Shown one piece after another: positions 40,401-47,044 of a stretch of 64,000 nucleotides of DNA. The position numbers and the translations under genes were made by a program. This DNA comes from Candidatus Hydrogenedentota bacterium (GTDB lineage: Bacteria > Hydrogenedentota > Hydrogenedentia > Hydrogenedentales > JAGMZX01): NCBI GenBank assembly GCA_029556545.1, contig JAKQEQ010000076.1, positions 61,231-125,230 of the forward strand, in the 5' to 3' direction. How positions within the stretch are numbered: the first letter of the stretch is position 1; each line of letters opens with the position of its first letter. The notes beneath the pieces are model-generated. The model was not told the origin of the DNA. It searched no databases and saw nothing but the letters and a program-made list of their open reading frames with translations.

Positions 40401-40422
40401 AGGAGGAAGGCAGACAGTGCAA
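31459..40422 (-). CDS. ndvB: Cyclic beta-1,2-glucan synthase
   Basis: A very large (2987 aa) inner-membrane enzyme that builds and closes cyclic beta-1,2-glucan from UDP-glucose, normally for the periplasm. In order: a helical N-terminal region; membrane segments near 455-510; a GT84 glycosyltransferase domain with the DTD motif in RYVITLDTDTQLPRDAG and RRRRWIRGDWQ; more membrane segments (about 880-1080); a glycoamylase-like domain with WGISESGFNTWDVHLDYQYRAFG; and C-terminal GH94 domains with YLWLPYATCRYVTATGD and the catalytic Asp in GSGDWNDGMNLVG. No frameshift is seen. A tandem 16-residue duplication lies at 33911-34003. The apparent start is TTG at 40422 without a clear ribosome site, so the N-terminus is uncertain by a few dozen residues. 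It is the main cargo of the island. Confidence 0.93.
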   Translation of the reverse strand: MHCLPSSFDHVRLRVSAVAAPRNSTHGKVTVLLGPPPGIKLRLQRLADWYQSLGGDGQPQLPKDEQPLRAELYSVSQLEHHAQALAGLHKLARGTASDRLIRRLEENQRTLVRTYDLVTAAVEKNHRIVPAAEWLLDNFHVIEEQIRTARRHLPPSYSKGLPRLAKGPATGYPRVYSIAMELISHVDGGVDTTSLNAFVSSYQAVTPLTLGELWAVPIMLRLALIENLRRVAMRLSASLRDRGLATDWGERMVSVVEQNPSDLILVLADMARANPPLSSAFLAELTRHLHGQSPHFAFAQSWLEHRVSEQGSKIAHLVQMESQMQAVDQVSIGNTITSLRFLSLTDWREFVEDQSVVERTLRSDPAGVYATMDFATRDRYRHRVEEIAKRSLLTQDEVARKAIRLAETASFDPQDNRKAHVGYYLIDKGRMALEQAAAVKSSLPAVLRKCARHHPLFLYLSGVVVLTACFMAGLVAWAAHGELPPLIMALVSLPVLMCALHLAIGVVNWLVTVFVGPLLLPRMDFRNGIPPEHRTMVVVPTMLTSARAIHDLLETIELHYVANCDRNLHFALLTDLKDAPQAVMPEDAELIREVREGIESLNEKYENDRTDAFFLFHRPRRWNEQDNVWMGYERKRGKLKEFNALLRGGPSDSFQEIVGDKAVFPEIRYVITLDTDTQLPRDAGRGLVEAMAHPLNRPVFDTKRQRVIDGYGIIQPRVGTSLPSASRSWYVRLFAADSGLDPYTRAVSDIYQDLFGEGSFIGKGIYDVATFHRACSCLPDNAILSHDLLESAYARSALLTDVEVYEDHPYQYSADVSRRRRWIRGDWQIVWWLSPRVPGSDARRTRNPISGLSKWKIFDNLRRSLVPPIMLLLLCFAWLLTWTWFSTGATLLVIAVLVAIPVLSGAASLTRKPLDLPFWMHARAFAPGIVRQSGQFLFTVVTIPYDAYISLDSIARTLTRLLWTRRKMLEWTTSHDAESRARTDPWGHFRSMWVGPTCAAVVLALVTLSQPGHLPVCAPILGLWMVSPLIAWWLSRPIPAREPQLSEGQVVFLRKLARRTWRYFEVFVTPEEHWLPPDNFQEHPAKKIASRTSPTNIGVSLLANLAAYDFGYCSAAQLLRRTENTLATMGRLERHLGHFYNWYDTHSLRPLPPRYVSTVDSGNLAGHLLVLRRGLLELIDTKIPPARTFDGVRDTARVLIDGVRGVVEAREPALDRLSAKEALRQAERLMEELRDPPSALSPSVLLLRRVADWASGFGPVDGPDGECQTWTRALEQCAIDHCDDVAHLAPWALLPPPPEGLWQHGSAEQVQRLDEVHRFLGELECVPTLRQIAALKLSLLPQIDGILAGLRGPNSSGAAPRDELDVNDWLDRLRCAILDASLHALDRIRALEAAADRCREFSDMDFSFLFDKSRDLLSIGYNVGDHRLDKGYYDLLASEARLASFFAISQGQLGQEHWFTLGRLLTASRGAAALLSWNGSMFEYLMPLLVMPTYENTLLNQTYKAVVRRQIQYGRQRGVPWGISESGFNTWDVHLDYQYRAFGVPGLGLKRGLAEDLVVAPYAAVMALMVAPEAACRNLERITDEGRQGPYGFYEAIDYTPSRLPIGVNSATVRSFMTHHEGMSLLSLAYLLLDRPMQRRFQAEPTFQATSLLLQERIPKTAAPIFPHAVEANVTRTASAEAEGTMRVLTDPGTRVPEVHLLSNGRYHVMVSSAGGGYSRWRDLAITRWREDPTRDCWGTFCYLRDMDNRRFWSIGYQPALQASQSYEAIFAQGKAEFRRRDDEIETHTEISVSPEDDVELRRITLTNRSDKPRTIELTSYAEVVLAPAGQDVAHPAFSNLFVQTELVRSRQAILCTRRPRSAAEKPPWMVHLMTVQGEASGEASFETDRTKFVGRGRTLAWPAAMAGDGRLSDSEGSVLDPAVSIRHTVHIQPNEIARIDLLTGIAETREAATALLDKYHDPRLADRIFDLAWTHSNAELHHLNAVEAEVQLYGRLAGSVIYATSLYRSSSSVLVRNRRGQSGLWGYGISGDLPIVLVRIRDRERLDLVRQAVQAHAYWRMKGLNVDLVIWNEDDSVYRQELHDTIVNLIAASSEAIMVDKPGGVFLRRAEQIAEEDRILLQAVARVVLADDAGTLPEQVERRGRAQAPMAMLKPMERRGRGQAPIAMLKSVRRQPIAAAPETPQYDLAFFNGLGGFTHDGREYIMILSPGENTPAPWINVIANPRFGTIVSESGGVYTWAENSHDFRLTPWSNDAVTAGGGEALYIRDEESGRVWSPSPQPTRGAMVYVARHGFGYSIFEYQEDDVASELTQYVAMDSPVKFARLKIMNRSGRSRRLSVTAYWELVLGESRDKTLMHVVTEIDPVTGAIFARNAYNSEFGERVVFAATSETTRAITADRTEFLGRNGTPGNPAALSRTRLSGRVGAGLDPCAAMQVAVELDDGEEREIVFTLGAAESEDQARTIIQQSRGIAAAQQALEGVWDYWSRTLGVLYVETPDPALNFLANGWLMYQTLSCRMWARTGFYQSGGAYGFRDQLQDAMALVHAEPLLLRAHLLRAAARQFHDGDVQHWWHAPSGRGVRTHCSDDYLWLPYATCRYVTATGDTGVLDERVPFLNGRPLRPEEDSYYDLPQVSGEVETLYEHCVRAINNGLRFGVHGLPLMGSGDWNDGMNLVGEQGKGESVWLGFFLYDVLTRFAEQARRRDDSPFADKCLTEAGRLRLHLEDSAWDGEWYLRAFFDNGEPLGSAESLECQIDSIPQSWSVLSQAGERGRAQSAMDSVDRRLVHRDSQLVQLFAPPFDKSELNPGYVKGYIPGVRENGGQYTHAAIWAAMAFAGLGDFKRAWELLALLNPIARGVSPEHVQTYKVEPYVMAADVYAAAPHTGRGGWTWYTGSSGWMYRLITESLLGLQLEADTLRFAPCIPPTWPSFKVHYRYRETFYHIAVQCAGGGQGIERVAVDGIEQPEKAIRLVGDRVDHDVQITMFV
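33911..34003 (-). repeat. 48-bp tandem duplication inside ndvB
   Basis: Two in-frame copies encode VERRGRAQAPMAMLKP and MERRGRGQAPIAMLKS. They sit in a linker between catalytic domains, so the enzyme core is not interrupted. Confidence 0.8.
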
Positions 40423-40530
40423 AGGGGAAAAGGTATCTGCTCTACCTGCGTCTTTAGTCAGCGAATCCGATTATACACCGTTAGTAAGACAGAATCTACA
40501 GGACTTCCCCCAAGAATAGGAGAGGCGACA

Positions 40531-40680
40531 ATGCTCGAGACATTAGCGGTCATCCTGATTGTTCTGTGGCTACTTGGTTTGCTCACCTCGACCACCATGG
40601 GCGGGCTGATACACGCGCTCTTGGTCATCGCGCTCATCGTGATAGTGCTTCGCGTCCTTCAAGGACGAAGCGCCCTGTAG
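40531..40680 (+). CDS. Small lmo0937-family membrane protein
   Basis: A 49-aa protein made of two hydrophobic segments (ETLAVILIVLWLLGLL and IHALLVIALIVIVLRVL) joined by TSTTMGG, the pattern of the lmo0937 family of small membrane proteins. It has a good ribosome site (AGGAGAGG seven bases before the ATG). It is divergent from ndvB with about a 110-bp gap and lies inside the island. No function is known for the family; envelope-stress links are only suggested. Confidence 0.72.
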   Translation: MLETLAVILIVLWLLGLLTSTTMGGLIHALLVIALIVIVLRVLQGRSAL

Positions 40681-40812
40681 CGATCGAGCAATGGTTCGTC
40701 GGAGCGCGACAGCGAGCGCGTGTTACCGCTGCTCGGTGTACGGGTTGTGCGTGTCGTTCTCCGTCGCATCGCGCGACGGAGATTTACGGATTCCTCAACT
40801 GGAGAAGAAGAG

Positions 40813-41034
40813 ATGAATACATACATGATAGTGGCGGTTGTACTGATCGTGGCGGGTATTCTGGGGCTGGTGTATGGCCAATTCAGCTACACCAAGGATT
40901 CGGAAACCGCTAAGCTGGGTCCGATCCAACTCACCGTTAACGAGAAAGAGACGGTCAACATTCCCGTCTGGGCCGGCGCGGGGGCCATTGTCGCGGGCGT
41001 GGCGATGTTAGTCTTTGCGCTTATGAAGCACTAG
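40813..41034 (+). CDS. Small two-TM membrane protein, unknown function
   Basis: A 73-aa protein with an N-terminal membrane segment (YMIVAVVLIVAGILGLVYG), a short polar middle (SYTKDSETAKLGPIQLTVNEKETVNIPV) and a second segment (WAGAGAIVAGVAMLVFAL). I recognise this layout as a conserved hypothetical of many Gram-negative genomes but know no function. GGAGAAGAAG stands before the ATG. It follows the lmo0937-like gene on the same strand inside the island and may share its transcript. Confidence 0.72.
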   Translation: MNTYMIVAVVLIVAGILGLVYGQFSYTKDSETAKLGPIQLTVNEKETVNIPVWAGAGAIVAGVAMLVFALMKH

Positions 41035-41138
41035 CGTAGATAAACGCGCCGCCCCTCGCCCCGTTGAAACAGCAGATGACAATGGTGTAAGCGTCCTGTG
41101 AAGTACAGGGTGCTTTCCTGGGGGTAGACGCCCGGGGT

Positions 41139-41386
41139 TTGGCTCAGGACGCGAGGGTGGCTTTCCAGCGGTCGGGGACGCGGACGTGCGGCGTAGCGGC
41201 GGCAACACGGCTGTACCGCGAACGCTATGTCCGGGAGTTTCTCACGTTCAGGTTCGGCGGAGAGCCCGTCGAACTGGGTGCGCTGAGGCCCGAGGACGTC
41301 ATCGCCTTCGTGACACACCGGAGCACGCCAAAGCAAGCGACACCTACTGGTACTTGATGGCCACAGCGCTGCGCTGCCGGAAGTAA
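41139..41386 (+). pseudogene. Tyrosine recombinase (integrase) remnant
   Basis: It translates as RLYRERYVREFLTFRFGGEP and ELGALRPEDVIAFVTH, the SAM-like core-binding domain of a tyrosine recombinase. The frame then shifts near 41330; the next frame continues with TYWYLMATALRC as in relatives and stops. The catalytic domain (R-H-R-Y) is absent. It sits near the right end of the tRNA-Val island, where the integrase would be expected. Confidence 0.65.
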
Positions 41387-41390
41387 GAGC

Positions 41391-41899
41391 GGTCCCCCAA
41401 CCGTCCTACCACCTCTTCTCCCGGCTATCGCCTACCGTGCTGACGATACGCTACCTGCTGCTGCCGGTGGACCAACGGACGGAGGCGAACAAGGAATATG
41501 CCGGTAAGAAACGGACACACCGCGGGGGTCGGCAGAAGGTGGTAGCATGAGTAGGACCATGTGTCGTCGTCCCGATTCCACTGTAGCTGCCCGCGCAGTG
41601 GCCCGAAATACATGCGGCACATCGGCGCGGCTTGATTCTACGACGGCGTGTATCGTATACACAGTATGTGTAAGCGATATCGCTTCGCTGATGGCGAAAG
41701 CTGTTGTTCAGCCTGACTTGCCGGCAGGAAGTGGAACTCCCGCTCGAAAGGCAGGAGGTCAGCCGTATAACATTTCGTATAACATTTTGCCCCAGATTTG
41801 GCTTCTCGGGGCAATTGGTGACAGTTTTGGGTTTCTGTAAGTTGTTGGAGTGGCAGGTACTTACTGCTTCTGGCAACTTGTGACGTTACCCCTTGAGAC
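41391..41899. other. Right end of the island, no recognisable gene
   Basis: 509 bp between the integrase remnant and the repeated tRNA end. Short frames exist on both strands without family resemblance. It may hold further decayed integrase sequence, which I cannot confirm by eye. Confidence 0.4.
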
Positions 41900-41951
41900 G
41901 CTTTACAAGCAGGGGGTCTGCGGTTCAAATCCGTAACCGCCCACCATTTTA
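41900..41951 (+). repeat. Repeated tRNA-Val 3' end (att site)
   Basis: It matches 31123-31174 at 51 of 52 bases (one A for C in the anticodon loop). It starts in the anticodon loop and includes the T-arm, acceptor 3' strand, CCA and five following bases. It lacks the 5' half and cannot make a tRNA. Confidence 0.92.
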
Positions 41952-42388
41952 CTTTCACTCGAAATTCTCTATCCGCAAGGTCTCGGCGGTGTGCGCGTCC
42001 ATCACAATGGATCGTACACCGCCCTTTGTTTACGGGCTTTTCGTGATGTGTCCTCTCTGAGACAGCGTCTTTTTCAACGTGCCTCCGATCACACATCTTT
42101 CCCTTCCTGAACCCCGATCCGTCTCTTTTCTCGCGCCTTTTCTCTGTTTCAACGTGTCCACCCCCTTCGGCGACCCGTTGTTGCGATACAACGACTTACG
42201 AACACGGTTTTCGTTTTCCGAACTGATTTCGCATCGAGTAGGTTTTTTTCGCGGAAAATCTATTGTCCCCGCGTGTCTCCGAGAAATTCCGCATAAAGAA
42301 AGCCCCGCATCCCTTTCACGAACGTGTCCGGTAGTTAACCGACGGACGCCGCTTGCTTGTGGCGCCGAAGGACTCCCGGAGACATCGC
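41952..42388. other. AT-richer gap beyond the island
   Basis: No gene was recognised. The stretch ends at a short ORF start with a good GGAG site (42389). Its composition is more AT-rich than either side, suggesting foreign DNA or a promoter region for the truncated ORF. Confidence 0.4.
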
Positions 42389-42466
42389 ATGGACACACTC
42401 ACCACCGACCCGGAACTCATGACACCGCAGGAGCGGCAGCGCGAAGTTGCGGCGCTCCTTGCGCGC
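42389..42466 (+). pseudogene. 5' fragment of a mobile-element ORF
   Basis: ATG 42389, after GGAG, opens MDTLTTDPELMTPQERQREV, which I recognise as the start of a small protein commonly found next to recombinases in planctomycete-like genomes. It is cut after about 26 codons where the IS4-type transposase remnant begins. Confidence 0.4.
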
Positions 42467-43149
42467 GTCACACAGAATACGCCGCGCCGGTCCAAGTCGT
42501 ACAAGTGCTCGAAATCCACGTAGGCCTTGTCAAACAGCACGATTTCGCCCGCGCCGATGTCCGCGTAGAGTTCGCGCGCGCGTCTGTTGTCGTTGTGGCC
42601 GGCCGTGACGACGATGGCGAACTTCGGAAAGAAGCTCTGAAGATCCAGACACATGTGCAATTTTACCGCGGCCTTCTTGCGCCGCTCCTTGGCCCAGTCC
42701 ATACATTTCGCGATGAGTTGAATGGTGCTGGGGTCGACCACGTGGATCATGCGTTTAAAACGGTGGGGAAATCTCCGGTACGTCTTGCCGCCGAACGAAG
42801 GGCAGATCGCCGCGAGATGATGGAACACCGATCAGAACAGATCTTCGGCGATCTGCGCCGAACGGATCTTGTTGGCGTGCGAGAGGGTATTGCGCGCGGG
42901 CGGCGTTGCGCTTCGGATGGCCGACAACTTGCTCAAGTGCATGCGTATGCCGTCGCACACGTCGTTCAATCCTATCGCGTGCAAGGGTTGCACGCAGAGC
43001 AGCGCTACTATACGGCTCCACAAACTGAAGGTGCGTGCCTGCTCGTCCACGGCGTACTTGCGGGCCAGCTACGCCACGAGGTGGCCAGGGATGTACATGC
43101 ATATCTGCTGCAATGTGCTAAACTTCGACCGGGATGATTTCATGGCCAT
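42457..43149 (-). pseudogene. IS4-family transposase, broken
   Basis: On the minus strand the frame begins MAMKSSRSKFSTLQQICMYI, continues through LARKYAVDEQARTF and IHVVDPSTIQLIAKCMDWAK, and reaches VLFDKAYVDFEHLYDLDRRGVFCVTRAR, the typical IS4-type DDE order. It is broken by an in-frame TAG near 43079 and a TGA at 42832-42834, and the C-terminal part with the final Glu is missing. No terminal inverted repeats were found by eye. It is a dead remnant. Confidence 0.75.
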
Positions 43150-43280
43150 CGTCTCCTTCGCCGCGGCCGTGCCGCAGCGGTATGACTGACCGGGAGAATC
43201 TTGACCGCGAGTCAGCCTTCGTTCAAATTCCTATGGGATGGCTGGGAATAGAACATTACATTGAACAACGGTGGACACTA

Positions 43281-44825
43281 ATGTCTAGGCCAATAGTGGC
43301 AGCGGAATCGATGGTACAGAAAGCGGAAACGGCGTCGAAGCCGCCGTTGGACTGGTCCGTGTTGGCGGTGTTGCTCGGGGCCAGAATCCTGCTCTACCTC
43401 CTGCTCGGCGGGCGCTACGGCTTTCACCAGGACGAGATGTATTTCATCGACTGCGGGCACCATTTGGCGTTCGGCTACGTGGATCATCCGCCGCTGGTGC
43501 CGTGGCTGGCCCGGGTCGCGACGGCCCTGTTCGGTGACAGCCTGTACGGGCTGCGCTTCTTTCCGATGCTGTCCGGGGCAGGGACTATCGCGCTCGCGGC
43601 GCTGCTGGCCCGAGCATGGGGTGGCGGCCGTTACGCGCAATTCCTCGCGGGCCTCTGTATGTTGTTGGCACCGGCGTATCTCTTCATGGGCAATATGCTC
43701 AACATCCCCGTGTTTGAGCAGTTCATCTGGACGCTCAGTGCGTACTTGCTCGTGCGGGCCATTCAGCAGGAAGAGCCGCGCTGGTGGCTCGCTGTTGGCG
43801 TGGTGGCCGGCATTGGACTGCTCAACAAACACACGATGGCGCTCTGGGGGCTTGGCATCGGCATCGGGGTTTTGCTGACACCCTTGCGGCGCGATCTTCG
43901 TACGCCCTGGCCCTGGGTAGGCGCCGCGATCGCGGCCGTCATCCTCTTCCCGAATCTTGTGTGGCTATACCGGCACGAATGGCCAACTCTCGAGTTCATC
44001 CGGAACCTCGCCGGAATTTCGCGCGCCTTGTTTCTTGCCGGCCAGCTGCTGTTCATGGGGCCACTCTTTTCACTGGTGTGGATCGCCGGCCTCGTCTTTC
44101 TGTTCACCCAACCGGAACGCCGGTATCGCGCGTTCGCCTGGTTGTTCATAACCGTCCTGCTGTTCTTCCTTTGGCGTCGAGGCCAACCGTATTATCTGGC
44201 ATCGACCTACCCGGTCCTGTTCGCCGCCGGGGCGGTATGGTGGGAGCGATGGAGCGCGCGGCGTACATCGCCATGGCCGGGGCGGGCCATGCTCACCGCG
44301 GTGGTCGCCGGCGGTCTCGTGTTTCTCCCGCTCGGCGCGCCTGTTCTCCCGCTCCAGACGACCGACCGGATAGCGGACCGCCTCTTCGGGGACATCCTGC
44401 CGCCGCGCCAACTGCTGATCGATACCCACTTTCAGGTCGGCTGGCCGGATCATGTCGAGACCTTCGCCGGGATCTTCCACGCATTGCCCGAGGAAGAGCG
44501 TGCACACACCGGAATTCTCACCTTGGACCACGGCATTACCTCGGCGATAAATTTCTACGGTCCGGCCCACGGCCTGCCCCGCGCGTGGAGCGGCAGCATG
44601 ACGCACTATCTTTGGGGACCGCCCCCGGACACGACCACGGTGTATCTCGTCAGCCTGTTCGACGAAGACCGGCTCCGCCACTATTTTGGAGACGTCCGAC
44701 AGGCGGGTGAACTCCACCACCCGCTCGCGGCGGACATCTATCGTCACCGTCCGGTCTACGTGTGCCGGGAGCCGTTTCAGCCGCTCTCTCAGGTCTGGTC
44801 CGACTTCAAGAGGTTTCATCATTAA
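43281..44825 (+). CDS. GT39-type membrane glycosyltransferase (ArnT/PMT-like)
   Basis: A 514-aa multi-pass GT-C glycosyltransferase that would move a sugar from a polyprenyl-phosphate donor to a lipid or protein on the outer face of the membrane. The diagnostic first loop GFHQDEMYFIDCGHHLAFGYVDHPPLVPWL carries the Asp-Glu and Asp-His residues of the family. About ten hydrophobic segments and a soluble C-terminal domain follow. I take the ATG at 43281; the frame is open upstream to 43134, overlapping the transposase remnant, without homology. It lies in a same-strand row with a DUF998-like and a ceramidase-like gene. Confidence 0.85.
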   Translation: MSRPIVAAESMVQKAETASKPPLDWSVLAVLLGARILLYLLLGGRYGFHQDEMYFIDCGHHLAFGYVDHPPLVPWLARVATALFGDSLYGLRFFPMLSGAGTIALAALLARAWGGGRYAQFLAGLCMLLAPAYLFMGNMLNIPVFEQFIWTLSAYLLVRAIQQEEPRWWLAVGVVAGIGLLNKHTMALWGLGIGIGVLLTPLRRDLRTPWPWVGAAIAAVILFPNLVWLYRHEWPTLEFIRNLAGISRALFLAGQLLFMGPLFSLVWIAGLVFLFTQPERRYRAFAWLFITVLLFFLWRRGQPYYLASTYPVLFAAGAVWWERWSARRTSPWPGRAMLTAVVAGGLVFLPLGAPVLPLQTTDRIADRLFGDILPPRQLLIDTHFQVGWPDHVETFAGIFHALPEEERAHTGILTLDHGITSAINFYGPAHGLPRAWSGSMTHYLWGPPPDTTTVYLVSLFDEDRLRHYFGDVRQAGELHHPLAADIYRHRPVYVCREPFQPLSQVWSDFKRFHH

Positions 44826-44954
44826 GACGGTGCCGTGCCGGAATAGGCGGAGTAATGACAATTTTGCTGGTCAAGAGTGCACACACCAGGAAATGTTGGC
44901 GGCGCGGATACAATTTCGTGCCTCCCAGACCGGACGACAAGAAGGAGGACGAAG

Positions 44955-45785
44955 ATGGTTGTGACGCGCTGGTGCCGGGGAGAGATCGCGCCTGGGACTT
45001 GGCGATGGCTGTGCCGGGCGCTGGTTGTGCAGTTTCTCGGCATGCTGGTGATGTCCTGGATTGTCAGGTCTCCGGAGATCCACCGGGCAACGCCCTTTTA
45101 CCATTACGTCAGCATTCTCGGAGTCGGACGCATGGGAGGCAATGCGGGGGCGTGGGTTTTTAGCGCATGCTTTTGGCTTTTTGCAATCCTCCTGGTCCCG
45201 TGGCACACGCACATCATCCGGGTGGTCAGGGAGGCGAATCGGGGGGCAGCCGGCGTGCTTATCCCACTGGCGGTGATGGGCGTGGTTGGCGCGGCCCTCG
45301 TTGGAACCTTTGACCCGGGACAGATGGGCCCGATCCCCAGGAAGTTCACGCTGGTGATGCACGGCATCGGGGCTGCCTGTGCTTTCTCTGGTCATGTGTT
45401 CGTGGCCTTCCTGAGCTGGGCGGTCTTCGCGCTGGAATACCGGAGCGCCGCCGCAGAGCGACGCCAGGAGATGCCGCATCCCGGCAAGCTGCTGGTTCCC
45501 GTAGTGATACTTGCGCTGACCGTCGTCGGTGTAGCGTTTTCCGGGTTTGCGGAACTCGCCGCGGGGGGGCGCGCGTTCACGGAGGCGGGCGGATGGAGTC
45601 CTGCGGCCCAGCTCTTCTTGGGCCTGCCCTTCTGGGAATGGTCGTTGACGCTGGCACTGATGTTCTGGCTCTTCGGGATGAGCTTGTGGTGGCCGGACCC
45701 GCTCGTCCGGACATCCAGCGAACAGGCTTCCTCGTTACAAGTCCAAAGCGTGCAAGAGCGGAATCCGAGCCCCCAATTGTCCTGA
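44955..45785 (+). CDS. DUF998-like multi-pass membrane protein
   Basis: A 276-aa membrane protein with about six hydrophobic segments. The pattern ATPFYHYVSILG in the first loop, VGTFDPG in the middle and HGIGAACAFSGHVF resembles DUF998, a family related to frag1/CREST-like membrane proteins, with no proven activity. A clear GGAGG site is six bases before the ATG at 44955. It lies 129 bp after the GT39 gene and 101 bp before the ceramidase-like gene, on the same strand. Family call is moderate. Confidence 0.55.
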   Translation: MVVTRWCRGEIAPGTWRWLCRALVVQFLGMLVMSWIVRSPEIHRATPFYHYVSILGVGRMGGNAGAWVFSACFWLFAILLVPWHTHIIRVVREANRGAAGVLIPLAVMGVVGAALVGTFDPGQMGPIPRKFTLVMHGIGAACAFSGHVFVAFLSWAVFALEYRSAAAERRQEMPHPGKLLVPVVILALTVVGVAFSGFAELAAGGRAFTEAGGWSPAAQLFLGLPFWEWSLTLALMFWLFGMSLWWPDPLVRTSSEQASSLQVQSVQERNPSPQLS

Positions 45786-45886
45786 CCCTTTGTCTGACCG
45801 GTAGTCCCGGCGCAAGATGCGCGAAAACATCGCCGGTGCGGAGGTGTAAGGCGCCGGCATTGGCAACCACACTGGAGACCTGACCA

Positions 45887-46783
45887 TTGAGCAACGGAAA
45901 TGCCGAGCGAAATACCCTCCGTGGCGCGCCGCGCTGGGTGCATGGTTTTGCATGGGGCGTCACCGGCGCGTTTACGTTTCTGCTGGTCGTGCTGTACCTC
46001 ATCTACCGCGATACCGACGTCTGGTTGATCCTGTCGGACACGCCGCTGCGCAAGGAGCATGCGTTCAACGAGGCGGTTTACGGCGGCATCTATCGACAGC
46101 GCTCCAATACGTTGAGCAATCTCGCCTACGTGCTTGTCGGCCTGTACGTAATTGCCTACGCTTGGTGGGACTATCGCCGCCCCACGAAAGAAACCGATCC
46201 CTACGCCGTGCGGCATCCTGCTCTCATGGGACTATTCGGCTTGACGTGCATCGAACTGGGTATCGGCAGCGGACTCATGCACGCCGCCATGACGCCATGG
46301 GGCCACAAGCTTGATGTGCTCGGGATGATCGCCACGGTGAGCGCGCTGTTTGCGCTGCACTGGGCGCGCTGGATTCCCAGCATCGCTGTCGGCGTTCGAC
46401 GCTGGCCGACCTGGCCGGTGGCTGGTTTCCTTGCTGTTACTGTCAGCATCTTCCTCGCACGAAACATGAAAATGTTTGGCGTCGCAGGCAACACTGCGTA
46501 TGCGGGGCTCATCGGCGTCGTCGGCACGAGCATGGCATTGGAGCACTTCTTCGGAAGGACTTCGCGGCAGTACCGCTGGGCGGTGCTGTCCTTCGTCTCA
46601 CTCGCGCTAGCCTTCTACATCTGGAATCTCGACAGGGCAGGGCAGTTCAGTTCCCCCGAGTCCTGGTTCCAAGGGCATGCCATTTGGCACTTGCTCACTG
46701 CCGTCACCTTGGGCAGCGCCGCTATTTTCTATCGCTCCGAAGTGCCCATTAACCCGGATAGTGCCGGTCCCGATCTCCGATAA
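45887..46783 (+). CDS. Ceramidase-like (CREST) membrane protein
   Basis: A 298-aa seven-pass membrane protein. RQRSNTLSNLAYVLVGLYV, GIGSGLMHAAMTPWGHKLDVLGM and WFQGHAIWHLLTAVTLG match the alkaline-ceramidase/CREST pattern, with the asparagine-rich first block, a His-Asp pair and the late His-x3-His that bind zinc in that superfamily. It would act on an amide-bonded lipid such as ceramide; the substrate is not proven. The start is TTG 45887 with GGAG about ten bases upstream, and it reads straight into the fold. It follows the DUF998-like gene by 101 bp. Confidence 0.72.
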   Translation: MSNGNAERNTLRGAPRWVHGFAWGVTGAFTFLLVVLYLIYRDTDVWLILSDTPLRKEHAFNEAVYGGIYRQRSNTLSNLAYVLVGLYVIAYAWWDYRRPTKETDPYAVRHPALMGLFGLTCIELGIGSGLMHAAMTPWGHKLDVLGMIATVSALFALHWARWIPSIAVGVRRWPTWPVAGFLAVTVSIFLARNMKMFGVAGNTAYAGLIGVVGTSMALEHFFGRTSRQYRWAVLSFVSLALAFYIWNLDRAGQFSSPESWFQGHAIWHLLTAVTLGSAAIFYRSEVPINPDSAGPDLR

Positions 46784-46921
46784 AGAACCTCGGTTTGGTT
46801 ACTCAGTAGCCAGTGTATCTTGCTCTTGACACATGGGGACATTCATCAAATTAAGCTGAGAAGAGCAAAAAGAGGGTTTCCAAGTCCAAGACGGAATCCT
46901 CCACCAAGAAAGCCAATAATC

Positions 46922-46950
46922 ACGGGCCTTTTCGAGGCCCGTTCTTTGCT
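46922..46950 (+). terminator. Hairpin terminator after the ceramidase-like gene
   Basis: ACGGGCC (46922-46928) pairs with GGCCCGT (46936-46942), followed by a short T-rich stretch (TCTTTGCTT). It lies about 140 bp after the stop, so it may belong to an element boundary rather than to that gene. Confidence 0.5.
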
Positions 46951-47044
46951 TATCTTGGCCGGGCGTAACAAGAGGCGTAACACGAAAGGGCGAATCCTGG
47001 CGTATCTTGACGGGTACTCCGGGCGCTGATCGGGGGTATGCGAC

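Larger units (their letters stand above)
31123..41951. mobile_element. Genomic island integrated in tRNA-Val
   Basis: It is bounded by direct repeats 31123-31174 and 41900-41951: 52 bp with a single mismatch, 43 bp of it perfect. This is what tyrosine-recombinase integration into a tRNA 3' end leaves behind. It holds an ndvB-like glucan synthase, two small membrane proteins and an integrase remnant at the far end. The integrase is broken, so the island is probably fixed. Confidence 0.8.

Noticed and set aside
46861..46912. A stretch ending CCTCCACCA, resembling the 3' end of a tRNA or tmRNA
   Set aside because: I could not form a T-arm or an acceptor stem from the bases before it; the CCA is probably chance.
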